From: XYD12-FULL-36-8 sp964391015
GTDB taxonomy: Bacteria; Bacteroidota; Ignavibacteria; Ignavibacteriales; Ignavibacteriaceae
Direction: 5' to 3'
Assembly: GCA_964391015.1 (NCBI GenBank)
Contig: CAYMKU010000002.1
Coordinates: 124,001-188,000 of the forward strand
Length of the DNA stretch: 64,000 bases
Positions within the stretch are counted from its first letter, which is position 1, and each line of letters opens with the position of its first letter. The notes beneath the pieces are model-generated. The model worked only from the letters and a program-made list of their open reading frames with translations, was not told the DNA's origin and did no database searches. Position numbers and translations under genes: made by a program. This document shows, in pieces, positions 53,979 through 63,006 of this stretch.

Positions 53979-54662
53979 ATGATAGCCCTGCAGGAAAACT
54001 TCACCAAACAACTTACAGCACTCAACTGGGAAAACGGATTTAATCCCGAAGCAACAAAAGTTGAACGTTTAGCTTTTTTCGCCGAATTGGTTACAGAAAA
54101 AAATGACTTCATAAATCTTGTTTCCCGCCGCGATGTTGACTCAATTATCGAAAACCACATTTTCATTTCCTCATTTATCACAAAGTACATTCCCGAGAAA
54201 TGTAGTAACTTTCTAGATATTGGGACAGGGGGCGGATTTCCAGGAATACCTCTTGCAATTATGCGTCCTGAAATGAGGGGGATTTTGGTTGATTCAACAA
54301 AGAAAAAGGCAGATGCTGTAAAGGATTTTGTAAGTAGATTGAAGCTTGGTAATGTCAGGGTTGAAAACGACCGGGTTGAAAACCCTGAGTTTATTGGTCG
54401 ATATTCTCAAAGTTTCGATTTAGTAATAAGTAGAGCGACCGTTCCGCTAATCATTCTGCTTAGATACTCTCTTCCATTAATAAAAGAAAAAGCTTATGTA
54501 GCAGCGATGAAGGGAGGTAGCCTTGATGAAGAATATCAGAAGGCAGAATTAAAGTATAAATCATGCATAAAAAAATCTACCACATTTGAACTCGCATACA
54601 AACCATCTAACATTAGAAATCGAAAAGAAAAAAAGCTGATCCTGTTGGAGATTAATAAGTGA
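53979..54662 (+). CDS. rsmG: 16S rRNA methyltransferase RsmG (GidB)
   Basis: A 227-residue SAM-dependent methyltransferase that modifies G527 of 16S rRNA (E. coli numbering). The SAM loop is LDIGTGGGFPGIPLAIMRP (near residue 80-98), followed by LVDSTKKKADAV. The start lies 11 nt after mnmG. Its stop overlaps the GTG start of murQ by 4 nt (GTGA), so the two are coupled. The gene order mnmE-mnmG-rsmG is common near the replication origin. Confidence 0.94.
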   Translation: MIALQENFTKQLTALNWENGFNPEATKVERLAFFAELVTEKNDFINLVSRRDVDSIIENHIFISSFITKYIPEKCSNFLDIGTGGGFPGIPLAIMRPEMRGILVDSTKKKADAVKDFVSRLKLGNVRVENDRVENPEFIGRYSQSFDLVISRATVPLIILLRYSLPLIKEKAYVAAMKGGSLDEEYQKAELKYKSCIKKSTTFELAYKPSNIRNRKEKKLILLEINK

Positions 54663-55588
54663 GCATTTCTTCTGACACAAAAACCCTATTTACCGAACTA
54701 AGCAAACTTACTACCGAACAGCGCAATCCTCATTCGATGGATATTGATGCATACTCCACTGAAGAAATTTTGAAAATTATCAATGACGAAGACAAAACAG
54801 TTCCTTATGCTGTTGAAAAGGAACTACCTTACATTGCTCAGGCAGTAGAACTAATTGTTAAAGCACTAAAATCTGGCGGAAGGTTGCTTTACTTTGGCGC
54901 AGGCACAAGTGGAAGGCTCGGAGTTGTAGATGCTTCGGAATGCCCACCAACATTTGGAACACCATATGGAATGATAGATGGATTTATTGCGGGTGGAAAA
55001 GAAGCTATGTTCCGTGCACAGGAGGGTGCAGAAGACTATGAGGAAAATGGTGTTAAAGATATCTTGCTTGCCAAAGTTACAAGTAAGGACGTTGTTTGTG
55101 GAATTGCTGCAAGCAGGAGAACACCCTATGTTATCGGCGCAGTAAAAAAGGCAAAAGAGCTTGGTGCAATAACATTATACATTACATGCAACCCCCGAGA
55201 GAATTTCAATATTAAAGAAGTTGATGTAGCAATTTGCCCCCATATTGGTCCAGAGGTGATTATGGGCTCAACAAGAATGAAAAGCGGAACAGCACAAAAG
55301 CTTGTCCTGAACATGCTAACAACGACAGCAATGATCCGAATGGGCAAGGTATATGAGAATATGATGATAGATCTCCAGATGACAAATAAAAAATTAGTTG
55401 AAAGATCTAAAAGAATTATTATGACCATTACAGGTTTGAATTACGAAGATGCTACTAACTATTTAATACAAGCTGACGGACATGTAAAGACAGCACTCGT
55501 AATGATTAAAGCCGGGGTGGGAGCTAATGATGCCAGAGAAAAATTGGCAAAAGCAGAAGGTTTTGTTAGACGAGCAATTCAACTTTAA
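54659..55588 (+). CDS. murQ: N-acetylmuramic acid 6-phosphate etherase MurQ
   Basis: A 309-residue SIS-fold enzyme that splits the lactyl ether of MurNAc 6-phosphate in cell-wall recycling. Marks: TTEQRNPHSMDIDAYST near residue 17, YFGAGTSGRLGVVDASECPP near residue 75 and GSTRMKSGTAQKLVLNMLTT near residue 205, the last the sugar-phosphate site. It begins with GTG overlapping the rsmG stop. Its presence implies recycling of peptidoglycan sugars; no anhMurNAc kinase is in the window. Confidence 0.95.
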   Translation: MSISSDTKTLFTELSKLTTEQRNPHSMDIDAYSTEEILKIINDEDKTVPYAVEKELPYIAQAVELIVKALKSGGRLLYFGAGTSGRLGVVDASECPPTFGTPYGMIDGFIAGGKEAMFRAQEGAEDYEENGVKDILLAKVTSKDVVCGIAASRRTPYVIGAVKKAKELGAITLYITCNPRENFNIKEVDVAICPHIGPEVIMGSTRMKSGTAQKLVLNMLTTTAMIRMGKVYENMMIDLQMTNKKLVERSKRIIMTITGLNYEDATNYLIQADGHVKTALVMIKAGVGANDAREKLAKAEGFVRRAIQL

Positions 55589-55644
55589 CCCTTCGGAAAT
55601 ACTTGCGCCTATTTTAATATTTATTATGATCGCGTCTACATGAG

Positions 55645-58600
55645 ATGAAAAATATTTTAGACGAACTGACCAATTTATCCCCATTATGCAATCTTTCTCA
55701 AAAAATATCAGCATCCGAATTAAATAAATTTCCTTTTTTTGTTTCCAGCTTATTTGCTTCAGCTAGAAACCTTTTTGTCAAAATGCTGGCAGATAAGGAG
55801 CCCCAGATATATTTACTTTGTGAGGATTCTAAATCACTTGATGAGTGTAACGCTGAACTAAATATTTTGGGTTTGTCTGAAAAAATTATTTTGATTAACG
55901 AACTTAAACCAGATACTATTCAAGAAAAGCTGACCAAGATATCTAACCACAATACTTTTATTTTGTTATCCACCTATGAATTGCTACTATATAAACTTCC
56001 AGGAAAAGAGCATGTCCGAAAGAACACCACAGAAATTAGCGTGGGTAGCGGTTTGTCATACGATTACTTGATTGAATATCTCAATTTTTTGAACTACCAG
56101 AAAGAAAATTTCGTCGAAACACCCGGAGAATTTTCCCAACGCGGTGCTATCATAGATTTTTGGTCTTACAGTGAAAGAAACCCTGTGCGCATAGAGTTTG
56201 ATGGTAATTTTATTGAATCAATTCGATCATTTGATCCTGAAAATCAGAGATCGACTGAGTCAATAAAAAGAACAACGCTTGCAGGCAAGTTGAACAAAAC
56301 TTTACTTGAAAATACTTTTGATATATTTGATTACATGAGCAACCCCGTTGTAATTTGCAGTAACTATGAAGTGGGCAATCCTTCCTCTATTCATACCTAC
56401 GTTGATGATAAATCTGATTATAATACTTCAAGAACAGCAAATACTTCAATTGAACCTGACGAAGAGATTTTTCCTGATGCTGACATTAGTAATAAGAACA
56501 GCGTTCTTCACCCTGAGTCTTTCGACGTACAAAATCTTATTAATCAGAGCCGCGCCCGCTGGGTAATTGAGCAAGAATTTGGTGATTCAAAAAACAAAAT
56601 TAATTTAGGTTTTTCTGATGCACCAACCATTGCTTCAAACTATGAAATTTTATTCAAGACTCTAAAAGACTTTGCCTCCGACGGGTTTAGAATTCTGCTC
56701 ACTGTGGAAAATGAAACTCAATCCAAGCGCCTTTACGATTTGCTTGCCGAACTTCATAAAGAAATGTTAATCCTTTTAGAGTCAGGACAAATTAGAATTG
56801 AACCTCTACCTTTGAAAAGGGGATTCGTTCATCGAGAATCCAAGCTTGCTGTATTGACAGACTACCAAATATTTAACAAGCCCTATCGAACAAGAGTTAT
56901 CTCAAAAAAACCAGCGACAAAATCTAAATCAAAGTCTTTTTCTTCAATTAAACGAGGGGATTTTGTAGTTCATGAAAATTACGGAATAGGAAAATACGTT
57001 GGACTGGAAACAATAAAGATCGGAGATGTTAACCAGGAAACAATGAAAATTTTATATGCAGAGGGTGGTGTTGTTTATGTAAATCTAAATTATTTAAATC
57101 TTGTGAAGCGGTATTCGTCTCAAGAAAAATTAGCACCAACACTTTCAATTCTTGGAACATCCGAGTGGCAAAACATCAAACATCGTGCAAAGAAGAAAAT
57201 AAAAGAAGCAGCAAGGGAATTGATAAATCTTTATGCCCGAAGAAAATCTACCAAAGGATATGCGTTTGGCAAAGACACTATTTGGCAAAAAGAGCTAGAA
57301 GCATCTTTTATTTATGAAGATACCATTGATCAAGAAAAAGTTACGGAAGAAGTTAAGCAGGACATGGAAGCAGAAAATCCGATGGATCGACTTATTTGTG
57401 GAGATGTTGGCTTTGGCAAAACTGAAGTTGCGGTCCGAGCAGCATTCAAGGCTGCACAAGAAGGAAAGCAAACCGCAGTGCTTGTGCCAACAACAATTTT
57501 AGCAGAACAACATTACAACACCTTTAAAGACCGCTTAACTCAATTTCCCATAACTGTCGCCGCACTCTCAAGATTTCAAACCAAAAAAGAACAAGTAGAA
57601 ATCGTAGCCGGATTAGAAAACGGAAAAATAGATGTTGTCGTCGGCACACATAGGTTGCTTTCAAAAGATATTGCTTTCAAAGATCTGGGACTTTTAGTCA
57701 TTGATGAAGAACATCGTTTTGGTGTGATGGCAAAAGAAAAACTGAGATCATTAAAACTAAACATTGATACACTAACACTGACTGCCACTCCCATTCCGCG
57801 AACATTAAATCTTTCTCTTCTCGGTGCACGAGATTTATCTATAATTGCAACTCCGCCGCCGAACCGTCAACCAATTTATACGCATGTTTCAACTTTTGAT
57901 GTTTTGAAGATAAAGGAATGGATAAACAATGAGCTTCGCAGAAATGGTCAAGTATATTTTGTGCATGACCGCGTGGAATCAATTGATAAACTTGCTTCGT
58001 ATTTGAACAAGTATATTCCAGACGTACGAATTGGTATTGCTCACGGTCAAATGAAGCCGAATCAGCTCGAAAAAGTTATTCACGGTTTTCTTAACAAGCA
58101 ATATGATATATTACTCTCAACAAAAATTATTGAATCTGGCATTGATATTCCAAATGTTAACACGATCATCGTTAACAGAGCCGATAGATTTGGACTATCG
58201 GAACTTCACCAACTTAGAGGTAGGGTTGGACGCGCAACACGACAAGCATACGCATATTTCATTGTTCCATCTCTGAACAGCATAAATAAAAAAGCGCTTA
58301 GAAGATTGCAGGCAATTGAAGAGTTCACCGAGCTTGGTTCGGGATTTAACATTTCGATGCGTGATTTAGAAATTCGCGGAGCAGGAAACTTGCTGGGGAT
58401 AGAACAAACCGGTTTTGTTAACGATGTTGGCTTCGATCTCTTTGTTAAGCTTATTAATGAAGCCGTTGAAGAATTGAAATATGAAGAATTTAAAGAGTTG
58501 TTCCTAGCATTGCCAAAACCAAAAGAGAAAACCGAACCCACAATAGATACTTATTTTGAAATTGGTATTCCACAAACATATATGCCCGAACAATCGGACA

Positions 58601-59031
58601 GATTAAATTTTTATACAGCGCTGTACTCTGTTTCCAGCTTAGAAGAATTTGAAGACATTGTTGCTGAAATAAAAGATCGCTTTGGGCCATTACCGCTAAT
58701 GTTGAGTTTATTAATTTCAACTGCCATGCTCAAATTTTATGCGTCTCGAGCTTTGTTTGATAGAATAATAATTCAAAGAAAAAATATTTTTCTCATTCTT
58801 CCAAAAAGAGAGAATGAAAATTATTATAAATACCGCTTCAACGTTTTAATGAAATACATTATGGAAAAATATTCCGATGCGATTAAATTCAATCAGCAAA
58901 AAGAAAGCTTGAGATTAATTATTTCAAACAACTTTGCAACGCCTTCAGTTTTGCTTGATTACCTAATCAATTTTACTAAAGACGTCACCACAATATTGAA
59001 TGAAGATAGAGATGTTAATGTTCAAATATAA
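55645..59031 (+). CDS. mfd: Transcription-repair coupling factor Mfd
   Basis: A 1128-residue DNA translocase that removes stalled RNA polymerase and brings in UvrA. An N-terminal UvrB-like part (about 1-330) is followed by the RNA-polymerase-interacting CarD-like domain (KRGDFVVHENYGIGKYVG, from about residue 436), the helicase with ICGDVGFGKTEVAVRAA (about 583), DEEH box (IDEEHRFGV) and HRLLSKDIAF, and a TRCF domain near the end (from about 960). Length is normal. The next gene overlaps its 3' end by 20 nt. Confidence 0.96.
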   Translation: MKNILDELTNLSPLCNLSQKISASELNKFPFFVSSLFASARNLFVKMLADKEPQIYLLCEDSKSLDECNAELNILGLSEKIILINELKPDTIQEKLTKISNHNTFILLSTYELLLYKLPGKEHVRKNTTEISVGSGLSYDYLIEYLNFLNYQKENFVETPGEFSQRGAIIDFWSYSERNPVRIEFDGNFIESIRSFDPENQRSTESIKRTTLAGKLNKTLLENTFDIFDYMSNPVVICSNYEVGNPSSIHTYVDDKSDYNTSRTANTSIEPDEEIFPDADISNKNSVLHPESFDVQNLINQSRARWVIEQEFGDSKNKINLGFSDAPTIASNYEILFKTLKDFASDGFRILLTVENETQSKRLYDLLAELHKEMLILLESGQIRIEPLPLKRGFVHRESKLAVLTDYQIFNKPYRTRVISKKPATKSKSKSFSSIKRGDFVVHENYGIGKYVGLETIKIGDVNQETMKILYAEGGVVYVNLNYLNLVKRYSSQEKLAPTLSILGTSEWQNIKHRAKKKIKEAARELINLYARRKSTKGYAFGKDTIWQKELEASFIYEDTIDQEKVTEEVKQDMEAENPMDRLICGDVGFGKTEVAVRAAFKAAQEGKQTAVLVPTTILAEQHYNTFKDRLTQFPITVAALSRFQTKKEQVEIVAGLENGKIDVVVGTHRLLSKDIAFKDLGLLVIDEEHRFGVMAKEKLRSLKLNIDTLTLTATPIPRTLNLSLLGARDLSIIATPPPNRQPIYTHVSTFDVLKIKEWINNELRRNGQVYFVHDRVESIDKLASYLNKYIPDVRIGIAHGQMKPNQLEKVIHGFLNKQYDILLSTKIIESGIDIPNVNTIIVNRADRFGLSELHQLRGRVGRATRQAYAYFIVPSLNSINKKALRRLQAIEEFTELGSGFNISMRDLEIRGAGNLLGIEQTGFVNDVGFDLFVKLINEAVEELKYEEFKELFLALPKPKEKTEPTIDTYFEIGIPQTYMPEQSDRLNFYTALYSVSSLEEFEDIVAEIKDRFGPLPLMLSLLISTAMLKFYASRALFDRIIIQRKNIFLILPKRENENYYKYRFNVLMKYIMEKYSDAIKFNQQKESLRLIISNNFATPSVLLDYLINFTKDVTTILNEDRDVNVQI

Positions 59032-59833
59032 ATTTTATCCGGAGTTAACTATCGAACGAATAAAAAGATTAAATGAATATTGCTCAAAAAATATTCATAC
59101 GAAGGATACCTTCGCTTGTTCTAAATATAATGAGTGCCGCACTTCTCACTCAGGCAATTTCTATGAAGGACAGTTATCACACGTAGGCAAATTATACGAT
59201 GCTTCACTTAATGAAAAACCGTTCAGGATCCTAATAGTCGGGCAAGAATATGGGACAAATGATCGCCTTGTTTCCCTAGAGCAGCGAGCCGAAATGATTT
59301 ATAAAAGTGGTAGCTTAACATTTTCAAAACGTAATCCCCATATGAGAGGGACAACTAGCGTTTTAAGATTACTTTTTAATAAGGGATTGGGTAAGGATGC
59401 CGATGGTGAATTGCAACAATTTAACAATGAGGGGTATCACATATTTGATACTTTCGCACTGGTGAACTTTCTTTTATGTTCTGCTATCAAAGCGGGTGGG
59501 GGCAAAAAGGGAAAAGCAACCGATGAAATGAAGCGAAATTGTTCTAAACACTTTCGTGCTACATTGGAGATACTTGAGCCAACCATAATAATTCTCCAGA
59601 GCAGGAGTTTTCTTACTCCTTTTCTTGGCGTTTTTGATCACACTGAATTGCTAACTAAAAACCTATATATTGGAATGATTAAAAATAAGAAAATATTTCT
59701 GGGTTGTTTCACACATCCTAGCACGCCTACCAATAAAGATAATTGGGGGAGAGATGAAAAAACACAATATCTACTAAAAACTATAGCGCCAACTATTAAC
59801 ATCATCACTGAGAATTATTCTCGAATATTCTAA
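59012..59833 (+). CDS. Uracil-DNA-glycosylase-superfamily-like protein
   Basis: A 273-residue protein with UDG-like marks: RILIVGQEYGTNDRL near residue 75 (motif A place, with G-Q-E replacing the usual G-x-DPY) and CFTHPSTPTNKDNW near residue 235 (motif B, HPS). An N-terminal Cys pair (FACSKYNECRTS) is present, but a cluster-binding role is not certain. I chose the ATG at 59012 (GATAGAG upstream); it overlaps the end of mfd by 20 nt, so the two are translated in series. The function may be repair of damaged bases or defence. Low certainty of activity. Confidence 0.62.
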   Translation: MLMFKYKFYPELTIERIKRLNEYCSKNIHTKDTFACSKYNECRTSHSGNFYEGQLSHVGKLYDASLNEKPFRILIVGQEYGTNDRLVSLEQRAEMIYKSGSLTFSKRNPHMRGTTSVLRLLFNKGLGKDADGELQQFNNEGYHIFDTFALVNFLLCSAIKAGGGKKGKATDEMKRNCSKHFRATLEILEPTIIILQSRSFLTPFLGVFDHTELLTKNLYIGMIKNKKIFLGCFTHPSTPTNKDNWGRDEKTQYLLKTIAPTINIITENYSRIF

Positions 59834-59880
59834 ATAACCCATACTAAATAATTATATAAATCAAATTTAAGTTATTAGAT

Positions 59881-60762
59881 TCAGAAAAGATTTGCATGAA
59901 TTAGCGTTGCCGTAAACGTCATTTCTTTCTTAATCATTAACTTATTTTTATCTTCCATACTTATGTTATTCAAACTGTGGCTGGGAACGATTTTCGAATA
60001 TTCAGTAAGTATTTTTCTCTCGTGCTCTCTATAAAAAGCAACTTTAATATTAGTATTGGGAAAGTTGAGTCTTAGTTGCTCAAGATTGTTTTTAACATTA
60101 TGATCTTTTCTTGCATCATTAAACTTCGTTGCTACGATTATCTCCTTGGGGTCTATTGCCAGTTGAAAGATGGTTGAAATAACCATATAATCTTCACACT
60201 CTTTAAATAAATACTCATCATATATTACTATTTGTTTTGCATACATTATAAAAGGTTCTAAGAATTTAAATCCTTCGATTGTTTCACCTTTGTTGAAATA
60301 ACAAACTTTTTCTTTTCGGAGTAGGTTGGTCAGTTTATCATTCCTCTCATTAAATTCCTTGATCGAGTAGTCCTTCAATTTGTCATACTTGAGTTTTTTA
60401 TCGCAAACTAAAATTTTAGAACTAGACTTTTCGGCTAATTCTATACATAGCTTTTCTATTTGAATGCTCATTGCTTCAATAGGCAGTGGATACATCATTA
60501 AAATTTTGGTTAAGTCTGTATCAAGGATTTTTCTTACTATTTCACCGTACTCGAACCGATTCACATTGATAAGCTCAGCTAAGCTGTTTTTATAGTGCAC
60601 TATCCAATTTGAGCTTCTATCCAGGCAGATCACGTGATAATTTTTAAGGTGTTCTACTAATTTATTATACTGGTTTCTTGAATTCTCATCATAAAAGTTT
60701 CGCGCAAGTTGAAAGATTAAATTCTCTAAAGTTTGAGTATGTATTGTAACTGGTTGTCGCAT
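59881..60762 (-). CDS. Unrecognised partner of DUF3696-type ATPase
   Basis: A 293-residue protein that I cannot name. The central segment FLEPFIMYAKQIVIYDEYLF and the later YREHERKILTEYSKI (about residue 245) are like the PLD-like fold of MIT C-terminal domains, but this is weak. An N-terminal helical region rich in charged residues precedes it. It lies 4 nt after the ATPase gene on the same strand, an arrangement seen in two-gene effector/ATPase defence systems. No transmembrane segment and no classic HxK catalytic pair was seen. Confidence 0.7.
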   Translation of the reverse strand: MRQPVTIHTQTLENLIFQLARNFYDENSRNQYNKLVEHLKNYHVICLDRSSNWIVHYKNSLAELINVNRFEYGEIVRKILDTDLTKILMMYPLPIEAMSIQIEKLCIELAEKSSSKILVCDKKLKYDKLKDYSIKEFNERNDKLTNLLRKEKVCYFNKGETIEGFKFLEPFIMYAKQIVIYDEYLFKECEDYMVISTIFQLAIDPKEIIVATKFNDARKDHNVKNNLEQLRLNFPNTNIKVAFYREHERKILTEYSKIVPSHSLNNISMEDKNKLMIKKEMTFTATLIHANLF

Positions 60763-60766
60763 GCTC

Positions 60767-62323
60767 TTAATTTTTTCTACTTAAAATTTCTTCAATAAGC
60801 TGGATGTTTAATGTTGCTGATTCCTCAAAGAAACCATGCGGCCATGGTTTAGTAAACACACCCCTATCGTTTAACGGCAACTCGACTATCTTGGTTGAAT
60901 TATCCTTTTCATTTATATCAAAGTACAAGACATGAATTTCTTTTGGGCTAATCTCCCCCTTGGCAACAAGCAATTGAAATTTTCTAATTAGATGTTCGCT
61001 GTGTGTTTCAATAATTAAGAACCATGGTTCAACTTTATTTTTGATGTAAACAAAAAAATCGGCCAATTTCATTTGTAGTTTTGGGTGCAGATGTAGTTCT
61101 GGTTGTCTGACATACCTTGCCAAATCATAATTTATACAATTAAAAACGATTGGAAGAATTTGTTTGCCACCAGAGCTTAATGATGATAAAGAAAAGGATT
61201 TTCCCTTGTGAGATAATAAAATTTCAAAAATTTTGGTATTTGGTTTTATTTTTTCAACCTGCTTAATAGATATTTCTTCGGCGATACCAAATTCTGAAAG
61301 CCAATGCTCAAGTATTTCTTTCCTGTTTTCAAAACCGGGGAGTATATCAATTACATTCTTCTTGCCAAGTAAGAAAGCTGCCAATTCATAGAAGTCTTCC
61401 TCAATAAACTTATCGGTCATTATAAAATGCATGGGCGGTTGCTTTCGGGTTTCATCAATCAAATCTCTTGTTCCAAGATTAGTATGGACGTCGGCCAAAT
61501 TGGAGCGAATCGAGTTAAAATTTTCAAACGCTTTCTCACTAAGCCTACTAATTTCATAGAAAGACATATTGCTTCCGTATTTTGTTCTTTTAGATGCTAG
61601 ATAAACCAAAATTGTAAGCATGTTTTTATCTTTAACGTAATCATTATAAAAAAATTTGTTTGTTAAAATTCCGTATGAAAGTTTAATAATGGTTTTTTCT
61701 TCTTTAGACACTTCTTCTAAGTAATTACAATCTGTTTTATATATTATTAGTCCGAAAGAAACTATTTTCTCAAGTTCTTCCTTTTTATCACTGATTTCTT
61801 CTATAAAAGAGGGGGGTAATTCAGTTTTCAGATAATCAACTATCTTTTTAAATTCCACCGCTAATTTAAATTCTTTAAAATAATTCAAATTAATTTTTAA
61901 CCAGAATTTCTTGCGATCCTTAATACCGGTAGATGATGAAATCATCCTCTTTTCAAACTTCAATATTTCAAACGTTGGATTTCCTTCAAAATTAATAAAC
62001 GATGTTGTGGCATTTATTTCTTCTGTTATTTCTTCAACTGAACCAAATTGACTGCGGGCTGAAATTTCAAACCGTTTTTTGTTTTTAATAGAAATCAAAT
62101 CTTCAAACGAGTAATTATTCAAAAAATCCGGTGAGTTTTCAGATCCCTCAAAAAATCTCAACGATTTACTAAATATGTTTAGCGCTTCTATAACCGTTGA
62201 CTTCCCGCTTCCATTGGGGCCAACCAATATTGTGATTGGCTTTAGTTCAAAGCTAATTTTCTTAACAAATTTCTTAAAGTTTGAGATAGTGATTATTGGA
62301 TAGTGTGTAAAACCTTTGGTCAT
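60767..62323 (-). CDS. AAA ATPase of DUF3696/AAA_15 type
   Basis: A 518-residue ABC-type ATPase in the OLD/RecF-like group. Walker A is ILVGPNGSGKSTVIEAL (near 32-48), and the signature-like SLSSGGKQILPIVF is near residue 390. The usual Walker B LLxEQPElHLHP reads YVRQPELHLHPKLQ, so the first acidic residue is replaced by Arg while the PE Glu remains. The C-terminus shows PWPHGFFEESATL, the mark of DUF3696. Such ATPases are often partnered with nucleases or other effectors in phage defence. It is the first gene of a two-gene unit; the divergent nuclease-like gene starts 128 nt away. Confidence 0.85.
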   Translation of the reverse strand: MTKGFTHYPIITISNFKKFVKKISFELKPITILVGPNGSGKSTVIEALNIFSKSLRFFEGSENSPDFLNNYSFEDLISIKNKKRFEISARSQFGSVEEITEEINATTSFINFEGNPTFEILKFEKRMISSSTGIKDRKKFWLKINLNYFKEFKLAVEFKKIVDYLKTELPPSFIEEISDKKEELEKIVSFGLIIYKTDCNYLEEVSKEEKTIIKLSYGILTNKFFYNDYVKDKNMLTILVYLASKRTKYGSNMSFYEISRLSEKAFENFNSIRSNLADVHTNLGTRDLIDETRKQPPMHFIMTDKFIEEDFYELAAFLLGKKNVIDILPGFENRKEILEHWLSEFGIAEEISIKQVEKIKPNTKIFEILLSHKGKSFSLSSLSSGGKQILPIVFNCINYDLARYVRQPELHLHPKLQMKLADFFVYIKNKVEPWFLIIETHSEHLIRKFQLLVAKGEISPKEIHVLYFDINEKDNSTKIVELPLNDRGVFTKPWPHGFFEESATLNIQLIEEILSRKN

Positions 62324-62451
62324 ATCAATTCCTATTAGAAAAATTATTTCTTATGCTAAACTAAGTATTGCAATATTCATTTTCATGTGCTTCTTGTTGA
62401 TAAAACAAAATTACTTTAGCTTCGCACAAACGATTTTCAAAAATTTCAACC

Positions 62452-62943
62452 ATGAAAGAATTAGACTTTAAACCGCACAAATCTATCGAGGAATTTAGGA
62501 ACAATTACAAATTACATGATTTGGCTGAGCAATATGGCAAAAATTTACTTATTCAGTGGGGAATAAATTTTGAAATTTTTGGCAAGGATAAGCGATATGA
62601 AAAAGTTTGGGAGCGGGGAAAAGATAAGCCAGATTTGATTATTTCTTACAAAAGAAAAGAAGCACTACTCGATTGGAAAGGTAAACATAAATCAAGATGG
62701 ATAATGAACGAACGCGCATATCATGCATATTTGGATTGGAAAACTAAGATGAATATCCCTGTTTTTATAATATTCTTTTTATTTGGTGAGAAAGAAATTT
62801 TGTTAGAAAATCGAATTGCTGTAATCGGAATCCATTCACCGAAACTATCAAAAGAAAAGGAGTGGGATAAAAATAAAACTGTTGAGTTTGAAAATTCGCT
62901 TCCTGCTTTTTCTAAATCTGAGCTTTTAAAATACCTACTTTAG
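62452..62943 (+). CDS. PD-(D/E)XK-like nuclease
   Basis: A 163-residue protein with a restriction-endonuclease-like core: KPDLIISYKRKEALLDWKGK (about residues 62-81) gives PD...(13)...DxK, the acidic and Lys residues of the active site; the KHKSRWIMNERAYHAYLDWK stretch after it gives a helix with a conserved-looking Tyr. It is divergent from the ATPase gene, with its promoter in the shared 128-nt gap. Such small proteins act as Holliday-junction or site-specific nucleases; the target is unknown. Confidence 0.68.
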   Translation: MKELDFKPHKSIEEFRNNYKLHDLAEQYGKNLLIQWGINFEIFGKDKRYEKVWERGKDKPDLIISYKRKEALLDWKGKHKSRWIMNERAYHAYLDWKTKMNIPVFIIFFLFGEKEILLENRIAVIGIHSPKLSKEKEWDKNKTVEFENSLPAFSKSELLKYLL

Positions 62944-63006
62944 CGCAGCTCTATTTCTCTAAATGAATTACCACCAAAAAAACGAATCTGCTAAGTTCTA
63001 CTATTA

